In this document: positions 1-7,604 of the stretch, piece by piece
Numbering within the stretch: the first letter of the stretch is position 1
Layout of the letters: every line of letters begins with the position of its first letter
Assembly (NCBI RefSeq): GCF_001548115.1
Contig: NZ_AP014821.1
Location: forward strand, 3,351,262-3,415,261
DNA: 64,000 nt
Reading direction: 5' to 3'
DNA from: Geminocystis sp. NIES-3709
GTDB taxonomy: Bacteria > Cyanobacteriota > Cyanobacteriia > Cyanobacteriales > Cyanobacteriaceae
Position numbers and translations under genes: made by a program
The notes under the pieces: generated by a model
The model's database searches: none
The model's input: the letters and a program-made list of their open reading frames with translations, nothing else
What the model was told of the DNA's origin: nothing

Positions 1-825
1 AATATTGTAACTGATTTAACACCTAAACCACTAATTATTAATGATTCTTCAAAAGAATTAAATGAACCAGAAATAGGCTTAATGATGTACTTATATTCTT
101 TTCTTCCAAATCGTTATGCTATTGATGTGGGTGCAAATATAGGGGATGTTTCTGAAAGTTTATTAAAAGCAGGATATGAAGTATATGCTTTTGAGCCATT
201 TTTACCTACCTATGAAAAACTAAAATTAAGACTAGAAAAAAATCCTAATTTCCACTGTCATCAAATTGCTTTAGGTTCAAATAATGACACCAAAGAATTA
301 TATTTAGCTACGGATAAAACTCCAGACAAAATTTATCAAGATTCTAGCTTATATAATAGTTTAATTAAACATTCTATGCCTGAAGATTTGTCCTTTACCG
401 ACTCTACCACTGTGACGGTAAAAACCCTAGCTAGTTTACATGATAGTCGAGAGATTCCTTCTAATGTTGGTTTAGTCAAAATTGACACCGAAGGTTTTGA
501 TTTACAAGTAATTCAAGGTATGGGATTGTATCAATATCCTGTGGTGATAACCGAATTTTGGGACTCTCAAATTCCTTTCGGTATTTCGGAAACTCACAAT
601 AAATTAGAAAATTTAGTCACCGAAATGCGTCGTCGAAAATATTATTGGCATATTGTAATGTATCGAGTTTGGGGTGATAAAAATACATCGATCGCATTTT
701 ACTGTAATCATTCCCATTCTGTCACTAACAGTTGGGGTAATATTTTTTTCTTCCAAGACTATAACATTTTTGTTCAAGCTCATCGTTGGGCATTATCCGT
801 CATTTCTGAAACTTATTTCTATTAA
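1..825 (+). CDS. FkbM-family methyltransferase, 5' truncated by window edge
   Basis: The reading frame is open from base 1, so the ATG at 82 is probably internal and the gene starts outside the window. Family knowledge: FkbM proteins are SAM-dependent methyltransferases that often O-methylate sugars in glycan or secondary-metabolite clusters. Visible from the ATG at 82: the SAM-binding glycine motif VGANIGD, the acidic end of the next strand (YAFEPF), and the FkbM signature VKIDTEGFDLQVIQG near residues 131-145. The C-terminus is rich in aromatic residues. The substrate cannot be told from the sequence, and the upstream neighbour is not visible. Confident on family, not on target. Confidence 0.85.
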   Translation, partial: NIVTDLTPKPLIINDSSKELNEPEIGLMMYLYSFLPNRYAIDVGANIGDVSESLLKAGYEVYAFEPFLPTYEKLKLRLEKNPNFHCHQIALGSNNDTKELYLATDKTPDKIYQDSSLYNSLIKHSMPEDLSFTDSTTVTVKTLASLHDSREIPSNVGLVKIDTEGFDLQVIQGMGLYQYPVVITEFWDSQIPFGISETHNKLENLVTEMRRRKYYWHIVMYRVWGDKNTSIAFYCNHSHSVTNSWGNIFFFQDYNIFVQAHRWALSVISETYFY

Positions 826-934
826 TAAATTTTGAGTAATAACAACTGTATTTTCCCAAGGCGTAAAATACTACGCCCCGAAATAATTAGAAATTAAATT
901 CGCTCACGGAAAGTGACGATCGCACCGTATAACT

Positions 935-1177
935 TTAATCATTATCCCAGTCTTCTGCACCTAATAAATCACCAATACGATCGCGTAGTAAATAATCTTT
1001 TTCTTCTAATTGTCTTTCAATAGATAACCATTCTCTAGGGGGAATATAATTTGCCAAACTATAAATAGGTTGATGACGGCTAATGCTACCCCTTTCTAAT
1101 AAGGCTCTAATTTCATCTCTAATGAAATCAAGGGTGTAACGATAGGGAGAAATAGGGGAAAGAGTATAAGTAGTCAT
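935..1177 (-). CDS. DUF4327 family small protein
   Basis: An 80-residue protein of a small family I recognise from cyanobacteria. The pattern is a conserved helix (residues 15-35, IRDEIRALLERG), a central W in PPREW, and an acidic end, LLGAEDWDND. No signal peptide or membrane segment is seen, so it should be cytosolic. Function is unknown for the family. It stands alone between the methyltransferase and gatA, on the opposite strand to both. Confidence 0.75.
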   Translation of the reverse strand: MTTYTLSPISPYRYTLDFIRDEIRALLERGSISRHQPIYSLANYIPPREWLSIERQLEEKDYLLRDRIGDLLGAEDWDND

Positions 1178-1466
1178 AATTAATTCAGTATTATAAGTAA
1201 AGTATTTAAAATTGCCTTAAAGGAAAAAAACAAATCTTTCAGTTAAATTCTATACCGTTTCTTTAAGAAGTCGCAACAATTCCTTGACAAATACTCTTTA
1301 ATAAGCTGAAACCTATCTAAATGATTGGCCAGAAATAGAAAAAAATGTTGGTCGATGAATAATTGTTCAATCATTCTCTGTTTAGTTAATCTGTCTGATT
1401 TCGATTCAAAAATATTGGTATAGTTAATAAAATATTGATAATGTATAACAGAAAAAATATTTATTC

Positions 1467-2918
1467 ATGGCTTCTATTAAAGAATTACACAAGCAAATTA
1501 AAAACAAAGAACGATCGGCAGTAGAAATTACAGAAGAATATTTAACCACGATCGAACAATTAGAACCACAAATTAAAAGTTTTTTGTGCGTAACCAAAGA
1601 TTTAGCTCTTTCTACAGCGAAACAAGTGGATGAAAAAATAGCAAGAGGAGAAGATATTAACATCTTAGAAGGTATTCCTATAGCTATTAAAGATAATATG
1701 TCCACTAAAGGCATTCCCACCACTTGTGGCTCAAAAATTTTAGAAAACTTTATCCCCAGTTATGAATCTACCGTCACCCAAAAATTAAAAGATCAAGGAG
1801 CAGTTATTTTAGGTAAAACTAACTTAGATGAATTTGCCATGGGAAGTTCCACAGAAAACTCAGGTTATCAAGTCACCGCAAACCCTTGGGATATTACTAG
1901 AGTACCGGGAGGTTCTTCTGGTGGTTCAGCCGCCGCCGTTGCCGCTAACGAGTGTGTCGTTTCTTTGGGTTCAGATACCGGGGGTTCGATTCGTCAACCA
2001 GCTTCTTTATGTGGAGTTGTTGGTTTAAAGCCTACCTATGGTTTAGTATCTCGTTTTGGTTTAGTCGCCTATGCTTCTTCTTTAGATCAAATTGGCCCTT
2101 TTGCCCATACCGTAGAAGATACAGCTATTTTATTACAGTCGATCGCAGGATATGATCATAAAGACTCTACCAGTTTAAATGTAGAAATTCCCGATTATAC
2201 AAAATCTTTCAGTAGTGATTTAAAAGGCTTAAAAATAGGCATCATCAAAGAAACCTTTGGAGATGGATTAGACAATATTGTAGCACAAACTGTCGATCGA
2301 GCTGTAGAAGAATTAGTCAAGTTGGGCGCAACCGTAAAAGAAATTTCCTGCCCTCGTTTTCGCTACGGATTGCCCATTTATTACATTATTGCTCCTTCCG
2401 AAGCCTCCGCCAACCTTGCTCGTTACGATGCCGTTAAATATGGCATAAGAGAAGAATCAGAGAACCTTCTTGAAATGTACACTCGTACTAGAGCCAAAGG
2501 ATTTGGTGCAGAAGTCAAGAGACGAATTATGTTGGGTACTTATGCCTTATCTGCTGGTTACTATGACGCTTACTATCTCAAAGCTCAAAAAGTGCGTACT
2601 CTCATTAAAGAAGACTTTGATAATGCTTTTAACGATGTGGATGTGTTAATTTCTCCCACGGCACCTACCACAGCTTTTAAAGCAGGAGAAAAAACCGATG
2701 ATCCTCTTAGTATGTATTTATCTGATTTAATGACTATTCCAGTTAATTTAGCCGGTTTACCCGGCATGAGTATTCCTTGCGGATTTGATCACCAAAATTT
2801 ACCGATCGGGATGCAATTAATTGGTAATGTATTAAGGGAAGATGTGTTATTTAAAGTGGGTTACGCCTATCAACAAGCCACTGATTTTCATACAAAAACT
2901 CCATCTTACCAAGGGTAA
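1467..2918 (+). CDS. gatA: Glutamyl-tRNA(Gln) amidotransferase subunit A
   Basis: GatA is the amidase subunit of GatCAB. It frees ammonia from glutamine and feeds it to GatB to convert Glu-tRNA(Gln) to Gln-tRNA(Gln), needed where GlnRS is absent as in cyanobacteria. The 483-residue length is normal. The amidase-signature triad is visible: K75 in GIPIAIKDN, cis-Ser S150 in [11 protein letters not shown], and nucleophile S174 in [12 protein letters not shown]. The 24-residue spacing between the two serines fits the family. gatB and gatC are not in the window. Two shorter ORFs in other frames inside it are shadows. Confidence 0.98.
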   Translation: MASIKELHKQIKNKERSAVEITEEYLTTIEQLEPQIKSFLCVTKDLALSTAKQVDEKIARGEDINILEGIPIAIKDNMSTKGIPTTCGSKILENFIPSYESTVTQKLKDQGAVILGKTNLDEFAMGSSTENSGYQVTANPWDITRVPGGSSGGSAAAVAANECVVSLGSDTGGSIRQPASLCGVVGLKPTYGLVSRFGLVAYASSLDQIGPFAHTVEDTAILLQSIAGYDHKDSTSLNVEIPDYTKSFSSDLKGLKIGIIKETFGDGLDNIVAQTVDRAVEELVKLGATVKEISCPRFRYGLPIYYIIAPSEASANLARYDAVKYGIREESENLLEMYTRTRAKGFGAEVKRRIMLGTYALSAGYYDAYYLKAQKVRTLIKEDFDNAFNDVDVLISPTAPTTAFKAGEKTDDPLSMYLSDLMTIPVNLAGLPGMSIPCGFDHQNLPIGMQLIGNVLREDVLFKVGYAYQQATDFHTKTPSYQG

Positions 2919-2960
2919 ACTATAAAATTATCGGTAAAGAGAGTTCAACAATGGAGAATT

Positions 2961-3018
2961 AACAATGTACAATTGATAGTCTAAAAAGGGGAGGCTTTAA
3001 ACCCTGAATGGATCAATT
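2961..3018 (+). repeat. Dispersed intergenic repeat, family A, copy 1
   Basis: This segment contains AACAATGTACAATTGATAGT followed by a GGGAGG..TTTAAA..TGAATGGATCAATT block. Both parts recur, with a longer spacer, at 60969-61094. It lies just after gatA and directly before a family B repeat. It does not code for protein in any sensible frame. Confidence 0.6.
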
Positions 3019-3043
3019 GTCAATTGGTAAGTAATAAGTAATA

Positions 3044-3184
3044 CCTCAGTTCGATGCAAAATGTATGGGTAATAGCAAGGTATTAGGTATGATTTGTTAG
3101 GTATTAGGTAAATAATTGATGAAAAACTGTTAATAATTGATTTTACTTAGATTAATTTAATTAAATAATTCAATCAGATTTGGT
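3044..3184 (+). repeat. Dispersed intergenic repeat, family B, copy 1
   Basis: A segment of about 140 bp beginning CCTCAGTTCGATG and ending CAGATTTGGTA. It matches the reverse complement of 59071-59204 along nearly its whole length, by eye about 80% identical. The best conserved part is TTGATTTTACTTAGATT followed by an AATTTAATTAAATAATT-type tract. No ORF. It is probably a non-autonomous repeat family of this genome. Confidence 0.65.
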
Positions 3185-3199
3185 ATTTTTAGAACCAAA

Positions 3200-3880
3200 A
3201 ACCCTTAGTGGTGCAGAAAAGTCCTGAAAAGTAGATATGGTAATCTTTTCGCTTTTGATAAGGTCTTGTCAGTAGAAGTGGATTTTTGAGATAATTTTTT
3301 TGTCTATATTTCATCATTATTTCTCATGAACACACTTCTACCTTATCTTCAACTTATACAACATTTTAGCCAATACATTCAACCCAAAGATAAGCGACAT
3401 CTCATTGTTTTTGGAGAGATTGTCAGTACCATTCTACTTTCGGGCAGTGAAGCGTCTTTCTCATTGGCTACCCTTTTTTTCCCACCGTAATTGTAATGCC
3501 CGTAGTCATATAGCTCGTCTTTCTTATTTTCTTCTTAATCAAAATATTACACCCTCCATTTTTTATCAACCACTACTACAATTTTTCTTCCATCTTGGCA
3601 ATCTCAACCGATAGTTCTTGTTCTCGATACCAGTGTACTCTGGGATCAATTTTATTTGATTGAAGTTTCCTTTGCTTGGGGTGGACGCTCTTTTTGTGTT
3701 GCACAAAAAGTGACCGAACATGGTAGTGCTACTGTTAGTTTTTCTGATTATGTATCGGTGTTAGAAATCGCTCGACAAGCATTACTGGTTAGCTGAGTTT
3801 CTTCGTTATCGAATTGAATTTGAAAAAATTATCGTATTTCAGTAATTATGTTCTATTATTTTTCTGCACCACTAAGGGTT
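3200..3880 (+). mobile_element. Internally deleted IS remnant with perfect 20-bp terminal inverted repeats
   Basis: The left end (3200-3219, AACCCTTAGTGGTGCAGAAA) is the exact reverse complement of the right end (3861-3880). Between them lie pieces of one DDE (IS4-like) transposase: an N-terminus from the ATG at 3326, a frameshift near 3445, a middle region with the first catalytic Asp motif (VLVLDTSVLWDQ, about 3614-3650), then a jump to a C-terminal scrap ending at a TAA at 3843-3845. At about 680 bp it is too short for a full copy. The intact ends mean it could still be moved by a transposase supplied in trans. A related scrap lies at 6971-7373. Confidence 0.75.
3326..3845 (+). pseudogene. 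Transposase remnant (IS4-like DDE), frameshifted and internally deleted
   Basis: Translation starts MNTLLPYLQLIQHFSQY, loses frame after about 40 residues, and continues in another frame with LSHWLPFFSHRNCNARSH. A third segment carries VLVLDTSVLWDQFYL and WGGRSFCVAQKV. The last segment, HYWLAEFLRYRIEFEK, is separated from it by a deletion that removes the rest of the catalytic core. It cannot make an active transposase. Confidence 0.75.
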
Positions 3881-4052
3881 TCGACTAATAAATCACGTTG
3901 CAATAAATTGACAAAGCGTCGGGCAAAAATCTGCTAAAGCGACTTGAAAAAATTCAATTTTATCTCGACTTTGAAAACACTCTGCCTGATAAGATAACAA
4001 AAGGCAAGAGGCAACAGTTAAGAGTTTTAGTAATTTTTAAGAGTTAATAGAA

Positions 4053-4079
4053 AATGTAAGTTAAATGCGTCTTAGCTTA
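4053..4079 (+). repeat. Solo right end of the second IS630-type element
   Basis: These 27 bases are identical to 16755-16781, the right terminus of the IS630-type element at 15542-16779, including the last transposase codons and the inverted repeat AATGCGTCTTAGCT. No transposase gene or left end is found here. It sits about 50 bp upstream of hemW, so it is a leftover from an earlier insertion and deletion, now part of the hemW leader region. Confidence 0.7.
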
Positions 4080-4131
4080 CCCTTTTCAAGGAAAAATTTA
4101 TCATATTCAAAGTAGAAAAGCTATTATTTTT

Positions 4132-5325
4132 ATGTTAACTAAATCCGCTTATATTCATATCCCATTTTGTAAAAGAAGATGTTTTTATTGTGATTTTCCC
4201 ATTACCGTTTTAGGTGATAATAGTGGTCATAATTATTCCCATTGGCAAAAAGAATATGTTGATTTTCTCTGTCAAGAAATTATCGCTACTTCCCAAGAAA
4301 ATACTACCAGTTTAGAAACTATTTTTTTTGGTGGTGGCACTCCTTCTTTATTAGCTGTAGAAGGTTTAGAAACAATTTTAACCACTTTAAACAATCATTT
4401 TAGAATTAATAAAGATGCTGAAATTTCCCTAGAAATTGATCCTGCTACCTTTGATTTAACTAAACTTAAACAATACCAAAAATTAGGAGTAAATCGAGTT
4501 AGTTTAGGAGTACAAGCCTTTCAAGATAAATTGTTGGAGGATTGCGGCAGAACACATAGAATAACAGACATATATCAAGCTGGAGAGTTAATTAATCAAG
4601 CAGGTTTTGATAATTGGAGTTTAGACTTAATTTCGGGTTTACCTCATCAATCCCTCGATGATTGGTTAGAGTCTTTAAAAAGCTCGATCGAGTTGCAACC
4701 TAAGCACTTATCTTGTTATGATTTGGTGTTAGAACCCGTTACTGTATTTGGAAAGAAATATGCTCAAGGTGATAACCCTTTACCTCCTGATGAAATAACA
4801 GCAAAAATGTATTGTTTAGCCTCAGAAAAATTGAGGGAAGCAGGATACAGTCATTACGAAATTTCTAACTATGGTAAAGAGGGTTACAAATGCCGACATA
4901 ACCAAGTTTATTGGCGTAACGAATTTTATCATGGTTTTGGTATGGGTGCGGCCAGTTATACTGATTATAAACGCTTTACCCGTCCTCGTACTCGAAAAGA
5001 GTATTTTGCATGGGTAGAAGAATATAAAAAAAATAGAGGAATAATTGATATTCCTACTACGTCTAAAAATGACCAATTATTAGAAACTTTAATGTTAGGT
5101 TTAAGACTAAAAAAAGGAGTTAATTTAGCTGAAATAAGAACTAATTTTGGTCAAGAAATTGGTGAGAAAATTTTACAATGTCTTAAGAGTTTTTTCTTTG
5201 ATAATTTAGTAACATTAGATGAAAAGCTTGATCTATTAAGTTTAACAGATCCCCAAGGATTTTTATATTCTAATACAGTTTTAACCGCTTTATTTTCTGA
5301 ATTTGAAACTCTTGAAAATCAATAA
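4132..5325 (+). CDS. hemW: HemW-type radical SAM haem chaperone (coproporphyrinogen oxidase-like)
   Basis: The radical SAM cluster motif is near the N-terminus: C13, C17 and C20 in HIPFCKRRCFYCDF. The SAM-binding motif GGGTPS is at residues 67-72. The 397-residue length and short N-terminus fit HemW rather than true HemN. HemW family members bind haem and pass it to membrane targets; many are misannotated as oxygen-independent coproporphyrinogen oxidase. The gene is monocistronic as far as can be seen. An IS end remnant and a repeat-rich stretch lie just upstream. Confidence 0.88.
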   Translation: MLTKSAYIHIPFCKRRCFYCDFPITVLGDNSGHNYSHWQKEYVDFLCQEIIATSQENTTSLETIFFGGGTPSLLAVEGLETILTTLNNHFRINKDAEISLEIDPATFDLTKLKQYQKLGVNRVSLGVQAFQDKLLEDCGRTHRITDIYQAGELINQAGFDNWSLDLISGLPHQSLDDWLESLKSSIELQPKHLSCYDLVLEPVTVFGKKYAQGDNPLPPDEITAKMYCLASEKLREAGYSHYEISNYGKEGYKCRHNQVYWRNEFYHGFGMGAASYTDYKRFTRPRTRKEYFAWVEEYKKNRGIIDIPTTSKNDQLLETLMLGLRLKKGVNLAEIRTNFGQEIGEKILQCLKSFFFDNLVTLDEKLDLLSLTDPQGFLYSNTVLTALFSEFETLENQ

Positions 5326-5402
5326 TTTTTTAGATAATTAGGACATGGTATAAAGTTTAAATTGCTTAATTGTACTATATCCTAACTCCTTTCTCTTAAC
5401 TT

Positions 5403-6626
5403 CTAATTAGTAGGTAATACACCTAATTTAACAGGTATTTTTAACTCTTTTTGTTGTCGGCGTAAATCAAGAGTTAAATCAGATCCTACATCTTTAGATT
5501 CTACTTTTTTCTGTACTTGAGAAGGCTCTTTAATAGATTCTCCTTCAATACTTTGAATAATATCCCCTGACTGTAATCCAGCCTTAGCGGCGGGAGAGTT
5601 AGGCATTATTTTGACGATTAAAACTCCTTCTTCATTGGTTAAGTTAAACCCTTCCGTTTGATTCAACTGTTGTTTTGTTTGTTCATTCAAAGATACCATG
5701 GAGATTCCTAAGTAGGGATGATCTACTTTTCCTTCTGTGATGAGTTTTTCTGCAATTTCTGCCGCCCGATTGATAGGAATAGCAAAACCTAATCCTTGGG
5801 CATTTTTAATAATCGCAGTGTTTATGGCAATTACCTCTCCTTTGGCGTTTAAAAGTGGGCCTCCAGAGTTACCCGGATTAATAGCCGCATCGGTTTGAAT
5901 AAAGTCTAGTCTTTTATCTCCTACTCCTATTTGAGAACTCGATCGACCTGTAGCACTAATAATTCCTGTCGTAACTGTATTATCTAATCCTAAAGGATTA
6001 CCAATGGCGATCGCCCATTCTCCAATTACCAATTCATCAGAATTACCCAAAAGTGCGATCGGTAAATTTTCAGCTTCAATCTTAATGACGGCTAAATCTG
6101 TGAGAGGATCACTACCTAAGACTTTACCTTCTAAAACTCTACCATCTTTAAGATTTACCGTTACTTGAGTTGCACCCTCAACAACGTGGGCATTCGTCAA
6201 GATTTTACCATCATCACTAATGATAAAACCAGATCCTGTACCCTGTTGGATTTCCTCTTGTGGCATTTGGGGTATTTGATTGCCAAAAAATTGACGGAAA
6301 AGAGGATCATTAAATACAGGAGGTACATTATTATTGTTATTTGCCACAGTACGTTGAGCATTAATTCTTACCACCGCCGGCCCAACTTCTTGTACAACTT
6401 TGGTAACAAAATTAATATCGCCATTTTCTACTAATCCGGGTAATTTAGCCGTGGCAACGGTATTATCTTTCTGCTCTAAAGTTTGATTATCATTGGTTCG
6501 AGCAAATATTTGAGGGGTGCTCATTATATAATTGATACCAACACCTAGACTCGCACCTAGTACAAGTAAGGAAGTGCAAGTAGTGGCTTTTTTGAAAGAA
6601 TTGTTAGTCGATGATTTATTGATCAT
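5403..6626 (-). CDS. Deg/HtrA family serine protease (HhoA/HhoB/HtrA type)
   Basis: A 407-residue protein with an N-terminal hydrophobic segment (about residues 17-34, signal or anchor), a trypsin-like domain and one C-terminal PDZ domain (about 305-400). The triad is visible: H147 in LTNAHVVEG, D177 in PLTDLAVIK, S254 in NPGNSGGPLLN. Such proteases degrade or refold damaged proteins in the periplasm and at thylakoid or plasma membranes under light and heat stress. One PDZ domain and this length match the cyanobacterial Hho/HtrA group. Which of the three paralogues it is cannot be decided by eye. Confidence 0.93.
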   Translation of the reverse strand: MINKSSTNNSFKKATTCTSLLVLGASLGVGINYIMSTPQIFARTNDNQTLEQKDNTVATAKLPGLVENGDINFVTKVVQEVGPAVVRINAQRTVANNNNNVPPVFNDPLFRQFFGNQIPQMPQEEIQQGTGSGFIISDDGKILTNAHVVEGATQVTVNLKDGRVLEGKVLGSDPLTDLAVIKIEAENLPIALLGNSDELVIGEWAIAIGNPLGLDNTVTTGIISATGRSSSQIGVGDKRLDFIQTDAAINPGNSGGPLLNAKGEVIAINTAIIKNAQGLGFAIPINRAAEIAEKLITEGKVDHPYLGISMVSLNEQTKQQLNQTEGFNLTNEEGVLIVKIMPNSPAAKAGLQSGDIIQSIEGESIKEPSQVQKKVESKDVGSDLTLDLRRQQKELKIPVKLGVLPTN

Positions 6627-6714
6627 AAATAATTACTCCTAAATGGTTTGGGTTATTTTTAATAAAATTAAGATATATATAGCAATGAATTTGCTCTTCT
6701 GTTTAAAATAAAAT

Positions 6715-6789
6715 AAGTTTCATGAAACTTTGAAAAAGTCAGCTTAAAGAGCGAAGGAACAAAAGAGGAAAACCTTTTTTTAAGCTGAC
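6715..6789. other. Palindrome plus stem-loop upstream of the Deg protease
   Basis: AAGTTTCATGAAACTT (6715-6730) is a perfect 16-bp palindrome. It is followed by an 11-bp perfect inverted repeat, GTCAGCTTAAA (6738-6748) and its complement (6779-6789), with a loop of about 30 nt ending in a T-run. The palindrome could be an operator for a dimeric regulator. It lies about 90-100 bp upstream of the Deg protease start on the minus strand. No bound factor can be named. Confidence 0.35.
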
Positions 6790-6949
6790 ATCTACTAATA
6801 TAAACGAATGATTTGACTTTCCTGTGACAGTGAGATGAAAAGTTTATGACGAAAAATTCCATTATAGAAGAGGTAGAATCAAATATAGCATTTATCAGTC
6901 AGAATGATGAGGTACAGTAACAGCAATGGGTGAACCAATTGTGCATATC

Positions 6950-7461
6950 TAACGGTACTTAAACAAAATAGTCTTAGTGGTGCAGAAAAGTCCTAAAAAC
7001 TAGATATAGTAATCAATCTTTTCACTTTTGAGAGGATCTTGTCAGTAGGAGTGGGTTTTTGAGATAATTTTTAGTCTACATTTAATCATTATCTCTCATG
7101 AACACACCCCTACCTTATCTTCAACTTATACAACATTTTAGCCAATACATTCAACCCAAAGATAAACGACATCTCACCGTTTTTGGCGAGATTGTCAGTG
7201 CCATTCTACTTTCGGGCAGTGCCAGTCTTTCCCATTGGCGACCTTTTCTTTCCCACCGTCATTGTAAAGCTCCTAGCGGTACTTTGAAAAATTTTGGTGC
7301 AAAAATAGCTTCAAATACAGTCAGAGTAAGGGATTTAGGTAAACGCCATAAAAACGGCTGAAACTCTTAGTATAAAAGGAAAAGTTATTGATCGATGTAA
7401 AATCTTTGATTTATAACGATTTGAGATTCATAGTTTAATATTTTTAGTTTAAGTACCGTTA
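6950..7461 (+). mobile_element. Nested IS scrap inside a second pair of 15-bp inverted repeats
   Basis: From 6973 the sequence matches the left end of the IS remnant at 3200. At 7098 it encodes the same transposase N-terminus (MNTPLPYLQLIQHFSQY, then LSHWRPFLSHRHCKA) before the similarity stops near 7262. A degenerate right end may be at about 7360-7373. Outside this, TAACGGTACTTAAAC (6950-6964) is exactly inverted at 7447-7461, giving a block of about 510 bp with its own termini. Either an IS fell into a small palindromic element, or the outer repeats mark a separate non-autonomous element. Confidence 0.5.
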
Positions 7462-7520
7462 ATGAAACTTCTAACGCTAATTTTTATGTAGGGTGAGCAA
7501 TGCCCACCAAAACCTCACCC

Positions 7521-7577
7521 AAGCACTAAAATACTTCGCTACTGGATGATAACAGACGATCGTACTTCCAAACTGTT
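7521..7577 (-). pseudogene. Displaced duplicate of the metH 3' end
   Basis: This 57-bp segment matches 10440-10496, the last codons of metH, at 49 of 57 positions by eye. In the metH frame it still reads [13 protein letters not shown], identical to the MetH C-terminus, with synonymous changes such as GCG AAG for GCT AAA. It lacks the stop codon at the equivalent place. It lies beyond the NACHT-TIR gene, so that gene is bracketed by direct repeats of the metH end, the usual scar of insertion at a gene 3' end. Confidence 0.75.
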
Positions 7578-7604
7578 AATAATACATTTATAAAACCGAT
7601 TATA

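Larger units (their letters stand above)
6627..7604. other. Gene-free stretch between the Deg protease and NACHT-TIR gene
   Basis: This stretch of nearly 1 kb holds a 16-bp palindrome and an 11-bp stem inverted repeat (6715-6789), an IS scrap nested between 15-bp inverted repeats (6950-7461), and a 57-bp copy of the metH 3' end (7521-7577). The one 64-codon ORF on the minus strand (6668-6862) has no recognisable domain and I do not call it. Confidence 0.6.

Noticed and set aside
1424-1723. 99-codon minus-strand ORF overlapping the gatA 5' end
   Set aside because: It lies opposite a certain gene, has no domain and no plausible ribosome site.
3405-3614. 69-codon ORF after gatA
   Set aside because: It is the second frame of the broken transposase in the IS remnant, not a separate gene.
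6668-6862. 64-codon minus-strand ORF upstream of the Deg protease
   Set aside because: No recognisable domain and it overlaps palindrome and stem-loop structure; probably chance.
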